From contig DXFK01000135.1 in assembly GCA_019114495.1 (NCBI GenBank), forward strand, positions 1 to 32,232: 32,232 bases of DNA, read 5' to 3'. Positions 22,846 through 31,467 of the stretch are shown here, piece after piece. The notes below the pieces were generated by a model that saw only the letters and a list, made by a program, of their open reading frames with translations, was not told where the DNA came from and searched no databases. Each line of letters opens with the position of its first letter. Within the stretch, counting starts at the first letter, position 1. The stretch is from Candidatus Blautia stercoravium. GTDB lineage: Bacteria; Bacillota; Clostridia; Lachnospirales; Lachnospiraceae. A program made the position numbers and the translations under genes.

Positions 22846-24108
22846 ATGTTTTACGATGCAGAATTTGCTTTTTTGAAAAATCTTCTAAAAAACCTGTACA
22901 TCAACTTCACGGTCATAGAGGCGCCTGCAAGCGGTATCCCCCATACTCTGCCCGTTTTTGACCTGGGACTTCGCAGCCTGCTCTATAATGAAAGAGATTA
23001 TACACGATTTCTCACACCTGCCCTGCAGCGTCTGAATACCCCAAATACGATTTTCCGCATACAAGACCAATATATGTGCAATTACATCTGCATGCAGCTT
23101 CCGGATACACAAGACAAATTTTTATACCTGCTTATCGGTCCTTATGTAAACCATAAAATAAATCGGCAAACGCTGTTGAATTTTGCAGAAGAATTATCCC
23201 TCTATCCCAAGCAATTCACTCAGATAAACAAGTACTATTCCGACCTGCCCTTTTTAACAGACGAGGAAACGCTGTTTGCAATCACTACCACCTTTGGGGA
23301 AAAAATCTGGGAAAACACGGAAAACTTTTCTGTAGAATACATAGAAAACACACTGACAGAACGTGTGGTTCCGGTGACCTCAGACTCGGATTTCCGGGAA
23401 CCGGAAGAAGCTTTTCTCAGTATACAGGTTCTGGAGAAACGCTATGCCTCTGAAAACCATCTGCTTCACATGGTTTCCCAGGGACTTATGCACAACGCAG
23501 AAACAGCTCTTTCCAGCAACAATTTTCTCCTTTTAGAGCAGCGGCTGGCCGACCCGGTGCGAAATATTAAAAATTACTGTATTATTCTGAACACACTTTT
23601 GAGAAAGGCTGCAGAGCAGGGGGGTGTACACCCTTTGCACATTGATAACCTGTCCGCAAAATTTGCCCGGAAAATTGAACAGATTACTTCCCCCGACGGC
23701 GGTCCGGCTCTGCAAAAAGAAATGGTTCACAAATATTGTCTGCTTGTGAAAAACCATTCCATGAAGGGATTTTCTCTCCTTGTACAAAAAACACTCACCC
23801 GGATTGATTCGGATTTGACTGCGGATTTAAGCTTGAAAGCACAGGCCAGGTTTCTCAATGTAAATGCAAGCTATCTTTCTACTCTGTTCAAGAAAGAAAC
23901 AGGTATGACGCTCACGGATTATGTCAACAAGAAAAGAGTTGAAAATGCGGTATTTCTTCTGAATTCTACTTCTATGCAGATTCAGAATATCGCGCAGTAC
24001 TGCGGGATTGCAGATGTGAATTATTTTACGAAAATTTTCAAAAAATATATGCACAGGACGCCTAAAGAATACCGACAGGAACTGGCGCAGGCCAATCGAA
24101 GGCGGTAA
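22846..24108 (+). CDS. AraC family regulator with large N-terminal sensor
   Basis: 420 residues. The C-terminal HTH pair lies at about 315-415 (SLKAQARFLNVNASYLSTLFKKETGMTLTDY and NIAQYCGIADVNYFTKIFKKYMHRTPKEYR). The 300-residue N-terminal part is not a cupin. It looks like the long sensor of other Firmicute AraC proteins, with a central helical segment ADPVRNIKNYCIILNTLLRKAAEQGGVHP that is shared by many of them. The start follows TGGAGGA. It is divergent from the GH79-like gene, its likely target; the RACE-like gene downstream on the same strand has its own candidate promoter. Confidence 0.87.
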   Translation: MFYDAEFAFLKNLLKNLYINFTVIEAPASGIPHTLPVFDLGLRSLLYNERDYTRFLTPALQRLNTPNTIFRIQDQYMCNYICMQLPDTQDKFLYLLIGPYVNHKINRQTLLNFAEELSLYPKQFTQINKYYSDLPFLTDEETLFAITTTFGEKIWENTENFSVEYIENTLTERVVPVTSDSDFREPEEAFLSIQVLEKRYASENHLLHMVSQGLMHNAETALSSNNFLLLEQRLADPVRNIKNYCIILNTLLRKAAEQGGVHPLHIDNLSAKFARKIEQITSPDGGPALQKEMVHKYCLLVKNHSMKGFSLLVQKTLTRIDSDLTADLSLKAQARFLNVNASYLSTLFKKETGMTLTDYVNKKRVENAVFLLNSTSMQIQNIAQYCGIADVNYFTKIFKKYMHRTPKEYRQELAQANRRR

Positions 24109-24121
24109 GGCTTCATTTCCC

Positions 24122-24150
24122 TTGACTTCTTCCCGGAAGATATGCAAAAT
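24122..24150 (+). promoter_or_regulatory. Candidate promoter with palindrome TCTTCC-C-GGAAGA
   Basis: TTGACT (24122-24127), 17 bases, CAAAAT (24145-24150). The spacer contains a perfect 6-1-6 palindrome (24128-24140), a possible operator. The -10 box is weak. Confidence 0.4.
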
Positions 24151-24212
24151 AGAGATATAAATAATTATCTGCACTGGAAAAACAACTGAAATAAATGACT
24201 GGAGGAAAACCC

Positions 24213-25760
24213 ATGACTGGATTATGTCGAAAAGAATATCTGGAACTGATACCGCCTACAGAAGACGACTCCCGTTCCGCACAAGTACGCGTTTCTGACG
24301 CACTTGCCAAACTGAATGAGCCTATACATTTCTCCGTAAAATCTCTGCGTCAGCTTTCCGCTGTCTGCCAAACGGCCGACTGGAAAATCACCGTCTCTTT
24401 AAGCTGGGACGGCTCTCAGTGGCTTATTACAAATCTGGAAGCCGGAGATACCACTTCTGTACTCTATGGACTGGCTGTGGATTTAGGCAGTACCACCGTT
24501 GTATTGCAGTTGGTCGATTGCCATACAGGAAAACTTCTGACCCAGGAAAGCGTAAGAAACCACCAGCGGGATAAAGGGCTGGAAATTCTGTCCCGGATAT
24601 TTTATACCAAAGACCGCCCGGACCACCTGGAAGAACTGCGGCTGCTGACTTTAAAAAGCATTCTGGAGGGCATGGAAAATATTAAAAAACGCACAGATAT
24701 CGACGTATTCCAGTGCGGCGCCATGGTAATTTCCGGCAATAATGCCATGATTCATTTTCTCACAGGATTAGACCCACTTCCCATTTTTGCCTCTCCCTAT
24801 GCCGTATGGGCAGACCAGCTTGGATTTTGCCCTGCTTCTGATTTGGAACTGCCCCTTTCCTGCCCCGTATATCTGGTTCCTGCCAGAGCCAATTATCTGG
24901 GCGGCGATATTATAAGCGGTCTTATGGATGTCAACATTCAGGAAAAAGAGGGGATTCAGGCATTCTTTGATGTGGGGACAAACGGAGAGCTGGTTATTGG
25001 CAATCGGGACTTTCTCCTCTGCGGAGCAGGAGCTGCCGGGCCTGCCCTGGAAGGGGAAGCCGTACGCACAGGTATGCGGGCAGCTGAAGGCGCTGTAACC
25101 CAGGTGCGGCTAAATCATGGAGAATTTACTTTAACTGTTCTAGGCAACGTCCCGCCTGTAGGAATCTGCGGATCCGGAATTGTAGATTTACTCGCAGAAT
25201 TATATCTCAATGGCTGGGTAGATAACAGAGGAAAACTGATACCGGAAATGTCAGATAAAATTGTTTGGCAGCCCAACGAACAGGAATATGCTGTCTGCTA
25301 TGGGCCAAAACTCTGGTTTTATGAAACGGATATTCAGGAGTTTCTGAAAGCAAAAGCCGCTGCCAGCACCATGGTACAAATCCTGCTGCAGCAAATAGGC
25401 TTAACCGTGGACGATGTGGAAAATTTCTATATGGCAGGAGCCTTTGGACTTCATATCCATAAAGAATCCGCAGTTACCGTTGGTATGTATCCCGATATTC
25501 CCCGGGAACGTATCCATCAAACAGGAAACACTTCTCTAAACGGTGCCGTTAAACTGCTTCTGAACCGAAGCCTGATAGAAAAAATCCCGGACCTTTTATC
25601 CAGAATGACGTATGTGCAGTTTGGTGCTGTAGAAAACTTTCTGCACGAAATGGTGGCCGCCACAGCTATTCCTCATACCAACTTAGAAGCTTACCCTACA
25701 GTAGAAACCGCCCGAAAGCTGCGTATGGCTGAGAATGCAGCGGAGAAAACTTCGGGATAA
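24213..25760 (+). CDS. RACE-like ASKHA ATPase (corrinoid protein activator family) lacking the [2Fe-2S] domain
   Basis: 515 residues. RACE proteins reactivate oxidised cob(II)alamin on corrinoid methyltransferase proteins by ATP-driven reduction. The actin-like ASKHA fold is complete: phosphate 1 loop AVDLGSTTVVLQLVD, phosphate 2 loop FFDVGTNGELVIG, the GAAGPALEG loop, and the C-terminal AGAFGLHIHKESAVTVGMYP. The start is ATG 24213 with GGAGG seven bases upstream; an earlier ATG at 24195 overlaps that site. The chain begins at the KEYLELIPPTEDD linker that normally follows the N-terminal [2Fe-2S] ferredoxin domain, so that domain is absent; no upstream frame supplies it. No corrinoid protein or methyltransferase is nearby. 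A partner ferredoxin elsewhere is possible. Confidence 0.82.
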   Translation: MTGLCRKEYLELIPPTEDDSRSAQVRVSDALAKLNEPIHFSVKSLRQLSAVCQTADWKITVSLSWDGSQWLITNLEAGDTTSVLYGLAVDLGSTTVVLQLVDCHTGKLLTQESVRNHQRDKGLEILSRIFYTKDRPDHLEELRLLTLKSILEGMENIKKRTDIDVFQCGAMVISGNNAMIHFLTGLDPLPIFASPYAVWADQLGFCPASDLELPLSCPVYLVPARANYLGGDIISGLMDVNIQEKEGIQAFFDVGTNGELVIGNRDFLLCGAGAAGPALEGEAVRTGMRAAEGAVTQVRLNHGEFTLTVLGNVPPVGICGSGIVDLLAELYLNGWVDNRGKLIPEMSDKIVWQPNEQEYAVCYGPKLWFYETDIQEFLKAKAAASTMVQILLQQIGLTVDDVENFYMAGAFGLHIHKESAVTVGMYPDIPRERIHQTGNTSLNGAVKLLLNRSLIEKIPDLLSRMTYVQFGAVENFLHEMVAATAIPHTNLEAYPTVETARKLRMAENAAEKTSG

Positions 25761-25782
25761 CCCTATATAAAAGATTAAAAAC

Positions 25783-25820
25783 GCAGGGTATCCACATCAC
25801 ACAACGCATGGATACCCCGC
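25783..25820. terminator. Bidirectional terminator between the RACE-like and GH31 genes
   Basis: GGGTATCCA (25786-25794) and TGGATACCC (25809-25817) pair, extended by outer GC pairs. On the minus strand it is followed by TTTTTAATCTTTT, so it mainly ends the GH31 operon. Confidence 0.85.
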
Positions 25821-25845
25821 ATTTCCTATTTCGACTCTTTGTTTT

Positions 25846-27396
25846 CTACATTTCTATATCAGTCTTTTCATCCTTTTTTATGACATCTATGCTTTCCAGC
25901 ACCAAAAGACCTCCTCTGCTGTCCAAGACCTGTTCTTCTCCATTGCTTTCCAGAATTTTATCCTCCAGCTTCCACCTTCCCCGAGGAATCCGCACAGAAC
26001 GGGATGCTGCTCCCTTTTCCGTCACCGGCGCCACCAACAGTTTATCCCCTATCATAAACTGATTCATGGTCTTTTCCATGCCCTGTCCCGGAAATACATA
26101 TTCCATATGGCGCACTACAGGCTCTCCTGTTTCATAAGCATGCTGAACAGTTTCCAAAAGAACAGGCAGATATTTCTCCCGCACCCTCATGGCCGCCAGT
26201 ACCTTCTCATAATCTTCTTCCCCCAACAGCCTCCACGGTGCCGCAGAAAACTGCATGACCGGCATCAGCGCGGCAATTTCACAATATCTGACAAACAATT
26301 CTGCATCAAAGTATTTCCCACTGTTTTCCTGAAAACTAATATACTCACCGCCTCCAATCATGTCCGGACTGCCAAAAGGATGACCTGTCATTCCCTGAAG
26401 CAGCATACCGGGAATCAAACCTCCTACTCCTCGTTCATCCCAGGTATGGTGTTTATCGCATAGACGCTGCATAAGAGAATATCCGCCCGTCTTAAAACAA
26501 ACACGAAGTTCATTAAATGCATACTGCTCTCCAAAAGCCGCCCATAACCTTGAAAGTTCATCCGTATTTGCTTTTTTAGAAAGCCGGTCTCCCTCTGTAT
26601 AGTAATAAGAATCTCCTGCATCAAACTTAAAACCGTCAATTCCCATCTCCTGCAGGACATCCAGCTGCCCTTTCAGCCATTCCAGCGCTTTGGGATTAGT
26701 TAAATCCAGTGCTGCCGAATATCCATTCCACCATTCCAGAATTCTTGGCTTCCCTTCCGGTGTCTCTATTAACAAATGCCTGTCTCTGGTATCCCGGTAT
26801 TCTACGGTATCAGGAGTAATAAACGGACAAATCCAGAGCATGACCTGAAATCCCATTTCATGAAGTTCTTCTATCATCTTCCTGGCTTCCGGAAAATTAT
26901 CTTTACGAAACTGCCATTTTCCGTAATAAGGAGACCATCCGTCATCAATCATTACAATTCCTGTCGGCAGCCCATGCTCCAAAATTCCTCTGGCATAATC
27001 CAGAATCCTGTTCTGCTCCTGATAAAAAGTCATTTCTATCCAGGTGTTGTAAACAGGAGCTTCAAAAAATCTTTTAGAAAGCCGAATTTCATGGAAAGGA
27101 AAATGCTGTTTCATAGCTTCCAGATACGCCCCTCTTAAAGAACCGTATCCCTCCTTTAAAAGGATTTCACAGTCCCCCTCTGCCTGAATCTTTCCTTTGT
27201 GAAACTGAATTTGAAAACCTTTCTCACTCCATATATATCTTCCCTTTGTGGAAAGAAACAGCGGCATTATCTGATTGGCTGTGGGATTTTCTCTGAAATC
27301 CCATACCACGGAATCTTCTGCTCCAACAGGTTGTCTGTAGCTCTCATACACTGCGCCGCCATACCAAAATTCATTTTCCAGAAATTTTGTCTGCAT
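25846..27396 (-). CDS. Glycoside hydrolase family 31 (alpha-glycosidase)
   Basis: 516 residues, shorter than the usual 650-800 of GH31 alpha-glucosidases. The barrel begins near 110 with APVYNTWIEM; VMIDDGWSP (148-156) is the GH31 hallmark on beta-strand 1, the nucleophile is most likely Asp259 in GFKFDAGD, and an acid/base candidate is Asp320 in HTWDERGVGG. No signal peptide, so cytoplasmic. The gene starts 14 bases after the GH36 stop with a GGAG site and is the last of a three-gene operon. The setting suggests alpha-galactoside or related alpha-linked substrates; the FKFDAGD variant differs from the common WxDMNE motif, so the activity is open. Confidence 0.85.
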   Translation of the reverse strand: MQTKFLENEFWYGGAVYESYRQPVGAEDSVVWDFRENPTANQIMPLFLSTKGRYIWSEKGFQIQFHKGKIQAEGDCEILLKEGYGSLRGAYLEAMKQHFPFHEIRLSKRFFEAPVYNTWIEMTFYQEQNRILDYARGILEHGLPTGIVMIDDGWSPYYGKWQFRKDNFPEARKMIEELHEMGFQVMLWICPFITPDTVEYRDTRDRHLLIETPEGKPRILEWWNGYSAALDLTNPKALEWLKGQLDVLQEMGIDGFKFDAGDSYYYTEGDRLSKKANTDELSRLWAAFGEQYAFNELRVCFKTGGYSLMQRLCDKHHTWDERGVGGLIPGMLLQGMTGHPFGSPDMIGGGEYISFQENSGKYFDAELFVRYCEIAALMPVMQFSAAPWRLLGEEDYEKVLAAMRVREKYLPVLLETVQHAYETGEPVVRHMEYVFPGQGMEKTMNQFMIGDKLLVAPVTEKGAASRSVRIPRGRWKLEDKILESNGEEQVLDSRGGLLVLESIDVIKKDEKTDIEM

Positions 27397-27410
27397 ATTA
27401 TCTCCTGCTC

Positions 27411-29594
27411 CTATTCACACGCCGTCAGATGAATCTGCACTGCCTGGTAATCATCACCCATAACCGGAATCGGATAACCTCCGTTCATCAGTGCTGCGCC
27501 TGAGAATTTTTCCTGACTTCCATCTATCTGATACAGCCTGTCTGCTTCCAAGCCTCTTGCATATACCGTGTGGAAAATCGGATTCGCCTTTGTTCTCAGC
27601 ACTACCACATTCAGCAAGGCTTCCTTTTTGTCTGCTGAAACGAATTCCCATGCCACAAACGGTGATTTCCTTCCGTCATCCGTAAGACGGTAATAATCTC
27701 CATTCTGAATCAGGTCGTAATATTTCTTAAATTCTTCAATTTGTTCTTTCACTGTCTGTTTATCTTCTTCTGACAGCTTTGTGATATCCAGTTCATAACC
27801 AAAGGTTCCTGCCATAGCCACAACTCCCCTGGTTTTCATGGACACGCTGCGTCCTGTCTGATGGTTCGGGCATACCGACACATGAGCACCCATGGTAGAA
27901 ACCGGATACGCAAAAGAAGTACCATACTGTATTTCCAGCCGTTCCACTGCGTCTGTATCATCGCTGCACCAAATCTGCGGATGATAATACATCATGCCTG
28001 CGTCGAATCTTCCGCCTCCGCCGCTGCAGCCTTCAAACAGCACATTTGGAAATCTTTGTGTGATTTTTTCCAGAAAATCATACAGTCCCAGGATAAAGCG
28101 GTGGAACACTTCTCCCTGGCGATCTGCAGGCAAAAGCGCAGACCATACATCTGTTAAATGCCTGTTTGCGTCCCATTTCACATACTCAATATTGGAGCTT
28201 TCCAGAATTGCGCACATCTGGTCAAAAATGCAGGTTCTTACATCTTCTCTGGAGAAGTCCAGCACCAGCTGCTGTCTGCCTCTGGTTGGAGCTCTTCCCG
28301 GAATCTGCAAAGCCCAGTCCGGATGTGCCCGGTATAAATCACTGTCCTCTGAAATCATTTCCGGCTCAAACCAGATACCGAATTTCAATCCGATTTCATT
28401 TACTCCGTCTACCAGCTCTTTCAGCTTTCCTCCCAGTTTCTTTTCATTGACAAACCAGTCCCCAAGCCCGCTGACGTCATCCTCTCTCTTGCCAAACCAG
28501 CCGTCATCCATAACCAGCATTTCAACGCCCAGTTTTTTTGCTTCTCTGGCAATATCCAAAAGCTTTTCTGTATTAAAGTTGAAATAAGTAGCTTCCCAGT
28601 TGTTAATCAGAATGGGACGGCGTGCCGTCTTATATTTTCCTCTGCATATATGATAACGAATAGCTTTATGATAATTCTGAGACAGTTTTCCAAGTCCTTC
28701 TGAAGAAAAGCTAAGCATCACCTCCGGTGCAGTAAAGGATTCCTGGGGCTGAAGTTCAAAATTAAACTGCGCGTCATGGATTCCCATCGTCATACGAGTA
28801 CAGTCTGCCTGTGTTACCTCTGCCTCTGCCGCAAAGTTTCCGCTGTATACAAAAGAAGCGCCGTAGCAGTTTCCATGGTCTTCTCCGGCATTATGCGAAC
28901 ATAATATCACAAAAGGATTGTGCTGATGACTGGAAAATCCCCTTCTGCTGCCCACACTCTGGAGTCCGTGATGAAGAGGTGTCCGCTCCATAATTCTTTC
29001 CATAGCGTGTCGTCCATAGAAATGTACAAAATCCATATCTTTGTTGTTAAAATCCAGGCACATAGAGTAAGCTCTCAAAAGATTCACCTTATCCTCGCCT
29101 TTATTCACAATTTTGCAGGCTCTTGTAATGACGTCCAGATTTTCAAACACACCGTAATATAAAATCACTTCCAGATTTTTGTATACGTCCTGCAGCACCA
29201 CTTCCAATGTCTGCACATTTTCGTCTCCCTGGTACATGGCAGGCAGCCCTTCCAACCCATACTTTCCTTCTTTTATTTCATGGGAGACATATTTTAAATC
29301 CGTCACCTGACTGCCGTCTGCATAAGCCACCCGCAGACAGTCATTTCTGAAATCCCCGGTTCCGTAAGAAGGATATTCCAAAAGCTGCGTATCCAGCGAA
29401 TATCCCTTATCCGTAATTCCGTCCGGGTTTCCGGAAAAGCCCCTGTCAATACATCTGGCCAGGTAAGACATATCCGAGTCCCCCACATAAGGTCCATAAT
29501 ATGTATGAATAAGAAAATCTCTGTCTACCTTCATCTGATAAGTAGAATGTTTGGTGTGAAGAGAAAATATCTGATTATTACAACTGATTGCCAT
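27411..29594 (-). CDS. Alpha-galactosidase, glycoside hydrolase family 36
   Basis: 727 residues, the full length of the AgaA/RafA group. An N-terminal beta-supersandwich (1-320), a (beta/alpha)8 barrel and a C-terminal beta-sheet are recognisable. The nucleophile is Asp475 in YVKWDANRH; by position the acid/base is Asp545 in IWCSDDTDA. LVMDDGWFGKR (360-370), FGIWFEPEM and GCSGGGGRFD are other family blocks. It hydrolyses raffinose-family oligosaccharides and melibiose in the cytoplasm (no signal peptide). The start has an AGGAGG site. Between the HAD and GH31 genes, spaced 14 bases from each, it is the core of the second alpha-galactoside locus and a functional duplicate of the GH4 enzyme. 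Confidence 0.95.
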   Translation of the reverse strand: MAISCNNQIFSLHTKHSTYQMKVDRDFLIHTYYGPYVGDSDMSYLARCIDRGFSGNPDGITDKGYSLDTQLLEYPSYGTGDFRNDCLRVAYADGSQVTDLKYVSHEIKEGKYGLEGLPAMYQGDENVQTLEVVLQDVYKNLEVILYYGVFENLDVITRACKIVNKGEDKVNLLRAYSMCLDFNNKDMDFVHFYGRHAMERIMERTPLHHGLQSVGSRRGFSSHQHNPFVILCSHNAGEDHGNCYGASFVYSGNFAAEAEVTQADCTRMTMGIHDAQFNFELQPQESFTAPEVMLSFSSEGLGKLSQNYHKAIRYHICRGKYKTARRPILINNWEATYFNFNTEKLLDIAREAKKLGVEMLVMDDGWFGKREDDVSGLGDWFVNEKKLGGKLKELVDGVNEIGLKFGIWFEPEMISEDSDLYRAHPDWALQIPGRAPTRGRQQLVLDFSREDVRTCIFDQMCAILESSNIEYVKWDANRHLTDVWSALLPADRQGEVFHRFILGLYDFLEKITQRFPNVLFEGCSGGGGRFDAGMMYYHPQIWCSDDTDAVERLEIQYGTSFAYPVSTMGAHVSVCPNHQTGRSVSMKTRGVVAMAGTFGYELDITKLSEEDKQTVKEQIEEFKKYYDLIQNGDYYRLTDDGRKSPFVAWEFVSADKKEALLNVVVLRTKANPIFHTVYARGLEADRLYQIDGSQEKFSGAALMNGGYPIPVMGDDYQAVQIHLTACE

Positions 29595-29608
29595 TTTTCT
29601 GCCTCCTT

Positions 29609-30403
29609 TTAAATCAGGTCAAAATGTTTCATTGCCCTGTAGATTCCATCTTCCCTAATGGGTGTTGTTACATAAGAACAGATGTCTTTTACTGCCTGTT
29701 CGGCATTTCCCATAGCCACACTGTTTGGCACAGCCTCCAGCATAGCCCTGTCGTTTTCACTGTCTCCGAACACATAACAATTTTCCTTTTTTCCGCCCAG
29801 ATAATCACAGATAAACTGGATTCCCGTTGCCTTTGAATAATCTTTCTGCACCACTTCATACATATGATGAAGCCTGTCTATGCAGACAAAATACCGGGAC
29901 AAATAATCCAGAAGGGCCTGCCGGGTGCCCTTTTCTTTCAGGATAATCAGCAGTTTATCATATACCAGACTCTCGCTTGCCAGCACTTCCTCAATGTCTC
30001 TTCCTTCTATCTGGAAAGTGCTTCGTGCCACTTCCTCCCATTTTTCCAGTTCAGGCATTTCCCTGTCCATGTAAATGGCGTCAGAAGCCTCATAAAAAAC
30101 AGGCACATGATAGCTTCGCACTTCCTTTACAACTTCTTTGCAAAGGGGATTGGAAAGTCTGGCTGCCAAAAGTTCCTCTCCCCGGAGAAAAATATGGGTT
30201 CCACAGCCACAGATATATCCGTCAAACTCCATATTCAGCAATTCCTTAGGCAGACTCTTTTTTGTCCTTCCTGTGTTGATAAACAAAAGATGACCTCTTT
30301 TATGCGCCAGACGCAGTGCTTCTCTTGTACTGTCCGGCATTTTTCCGTCTTCTTCTGCAATAAGTGTCCCGTCTATATCAAAAAACAACATTTTTGTGTC
30401 CAT
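29609..30403 (-). CDS. Cof-type HAD phosphatase
   Basis: 264 residues, HAD superfamily type IIB. Motif I is FFDIDGTL with Asp9 and Asp11, motif II is FINTGR, motif III is the Lys of YDKLLIILKE or the region near it, and motif IV is VFGDSENDRAML. The C2 cap lies between about 85 and 190. Such enzymes dephosphorylate sugar phosphates and flavin nucleotides. As the first gene of the GH36-GH31 operon it may clear sugar phosphates that accumulate during galactoside use; that role is inference. An AAGGAG site precedes the ATG. Confidence 0.88.
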   Translation of the reverse strand: MDTKMLFFDIDGTLIAEEDGKMPDSTREALRLAHKRGHLLFINTGRTKKSLPKELLNMEFDGYICGCGTHIFLRGEELLAARLSNPLCKEVVKEVRSYHVPVFYEASDAIYMDREMPELEKWEEVARSTFQIEGRDIEEVLASESLVYDKLLIILKEKGTRQALLDYLSRYFVCIDRLHHMYEVVQKDYSKATGIQFICDYLGGKKENCYVFGDSENDRAMLEAVPNSVAMGNAEQAVKDICSYVTTPIREDGIYRAMKHFDLI

Positions 30404-30435
30404 CTGCTCTTCTCCTTTTCGTGTTTTCTGCTTTC

Positions 30436-30465
30436 ATTATAGTCCTCTTTTGAAAACACCGTCAA
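30436..30465 (-). promoter_or_regulatory. Promoter of the HAD-GH36-GH31 operon
   Basis: On the minus strand TTGACG (30460-30465), an 18-base spacer and a perfect TATAAT (30436-30441), 33 bases before the HAD start. Confidence 0.8.
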
Positions 30466-30487
30466 TGCCGCAAACGGAATTCTGTCA

Positions 30488-30516
30488 TTGCTGTTCTTTC
30501 TTGTTTATTATATAAT
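30488..30516 (+). promoter_or_regulatory. Promoter of the AraC gene at 30586
   Basis: TTGCTG (30488-30493), a 17-base spacer and a perfect TATAAT (30511-30516). The promoters of the two divergent units are only about 22 bases apart, so one bound regulator could control both. Confidence 0.7.
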
Positions 30517-30585
30517 TTCATAGAAAATGTTGCTATGTGATTTTGTATTTAAAAATTGTTGATTTGTTGCATAAAGGAGTCAAAA

Positions 30586-31395
30586 ATGGATCAAGATATA
30601 ACACCGGAACAGGCTTATCTGTCCGTATATTTTTGTGGAAAAGAAAACTGCGAGCCCGGTCATTCCTTTGGCCCCGCTGTCCGCCCTCACTATCTGCTTC
30701 ATGTAGTTTTAGAGGGCAAAGGTTTTTACCGAAAGGACGGTGTTACTTATTCCCTTCACAAGGGAGACGCTTTTCTGATTCCTCCCATGGAATCCACCTA
30801 TTACGAAGCAGACCAGAAAAACCCCTGGACCTATGCTTGGGTAGGCTTTGACGGAAAAAACTGTAAACAGACACTGCGCCAAACTGTTTTTTCCCATTCC
30901 TTTGTTTTTCTGAACAGTGTTCCGGAAAAAACAGCCCAGATTTGTAGCTCTATGGACTTCCTGCTGCAATCTTTCCGGAATTCCCACGGAAATCAGCTTC
31001 AGCTTACAGGAAGTCTGCTTCTTCTGCTTTCTCATATGCGAAATACCGTTGACGGGAAGCGGGAGGAATTCACACACCGATATTTACAAAAAGCCCAGGA
31101 ATACATTGAAAACAACTATTCATATGATATCAAAATTTCTGATATTGCCCGCCATGTAGGAATTGACCGCACCTACTTATACAGGATTTTTATGGAAGAA
31201 GAACAGCTTTCACCTAAGCAGTACCTGACGCAGCACCGCATACGAATCGCCACACAAATGCTGTCCTCTGCTACCTATACAATTACAGAAATTGCTTTTT
31301 CCTGCGGATTTAAAGATTCTCCCTCTTTTTGTAATCATTTCAAAAAACAGGTGGGTATCTCCCCTCACAAATTTCGCCAGAACTTTTTTAAATAG
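30586..31395 (+). CDS. AraC family regulator of the GH36/GH31 operon
   Basis: 269 residues: cupin at about 20-100 (GDAFLIPPMESTYYEAD) and C-terminal double HTH at about 170-265 (KISDIARHVGIDRTYLYRIFMEE and EIAFSCGFKDSPSFCNHFKKQ). It starts at ATG 30586, seven bases after AAGGAG; an ATG at 30556 lacks a site. Its cupin block, YYEADQKNPWTYAWVGF, is clearly paralogous to the WYEAD..PW.Y.WVGF of the regulator at 9887-10804. It is divergent from the HAD-GH36-GH31 operon and is the likely activator of it. Confidence 0.92.
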   Translation: MDQDITPEQAYLSVYFCGKENCEPGHSFGPAVRPHYLLHVVLEGKGFYRKDGVTYSLHKGDAFLIPPMESTYYEADQKNPWTYAWVGFDGKNCKQTLRQTVFSHSFVFLNSVPEKTAQICSSMDFLLQSFRNSHGNQLQLTGSLLLLLSHMRNTVDGKREEFTHRYLQKAQEYIENNYSYDIKISDIARHVGIDRTYLYRIFMEEEQLSPKQYLTQHRIRIATQMLSSATYTITEIAFSCGFKDSPSFCNHFKKQVGISPHKFRQNFFK

Positions 31396-31406
31396 ACATA
31401 AACAGA

Positions 31407-31441
31407 GCTTCTGAAAATCCACATTTGACATTTTCAGAAGC
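31407..31441. terminator. Bidirectional terminator after the AraC gene
   Basis: GCTTCTGAAAAT and ATTTTCAGAAGC pair perfectly over 12 bases around an 11-base loop (31407-31418, 31430-31441), between converging genes. Confidence 0.88.
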
Positions 31442-31467
31442 CCTGCTATCCACATTTCTATTTTGTT

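Noticed and set aside
24195..24221. ATGACTGGA repeated 18 bases apart at the start of the ASKHA gene
   Set aside because: The first ATG overlaps the ribosome site used by the second; the repeat looks like chance and only affects start choice.
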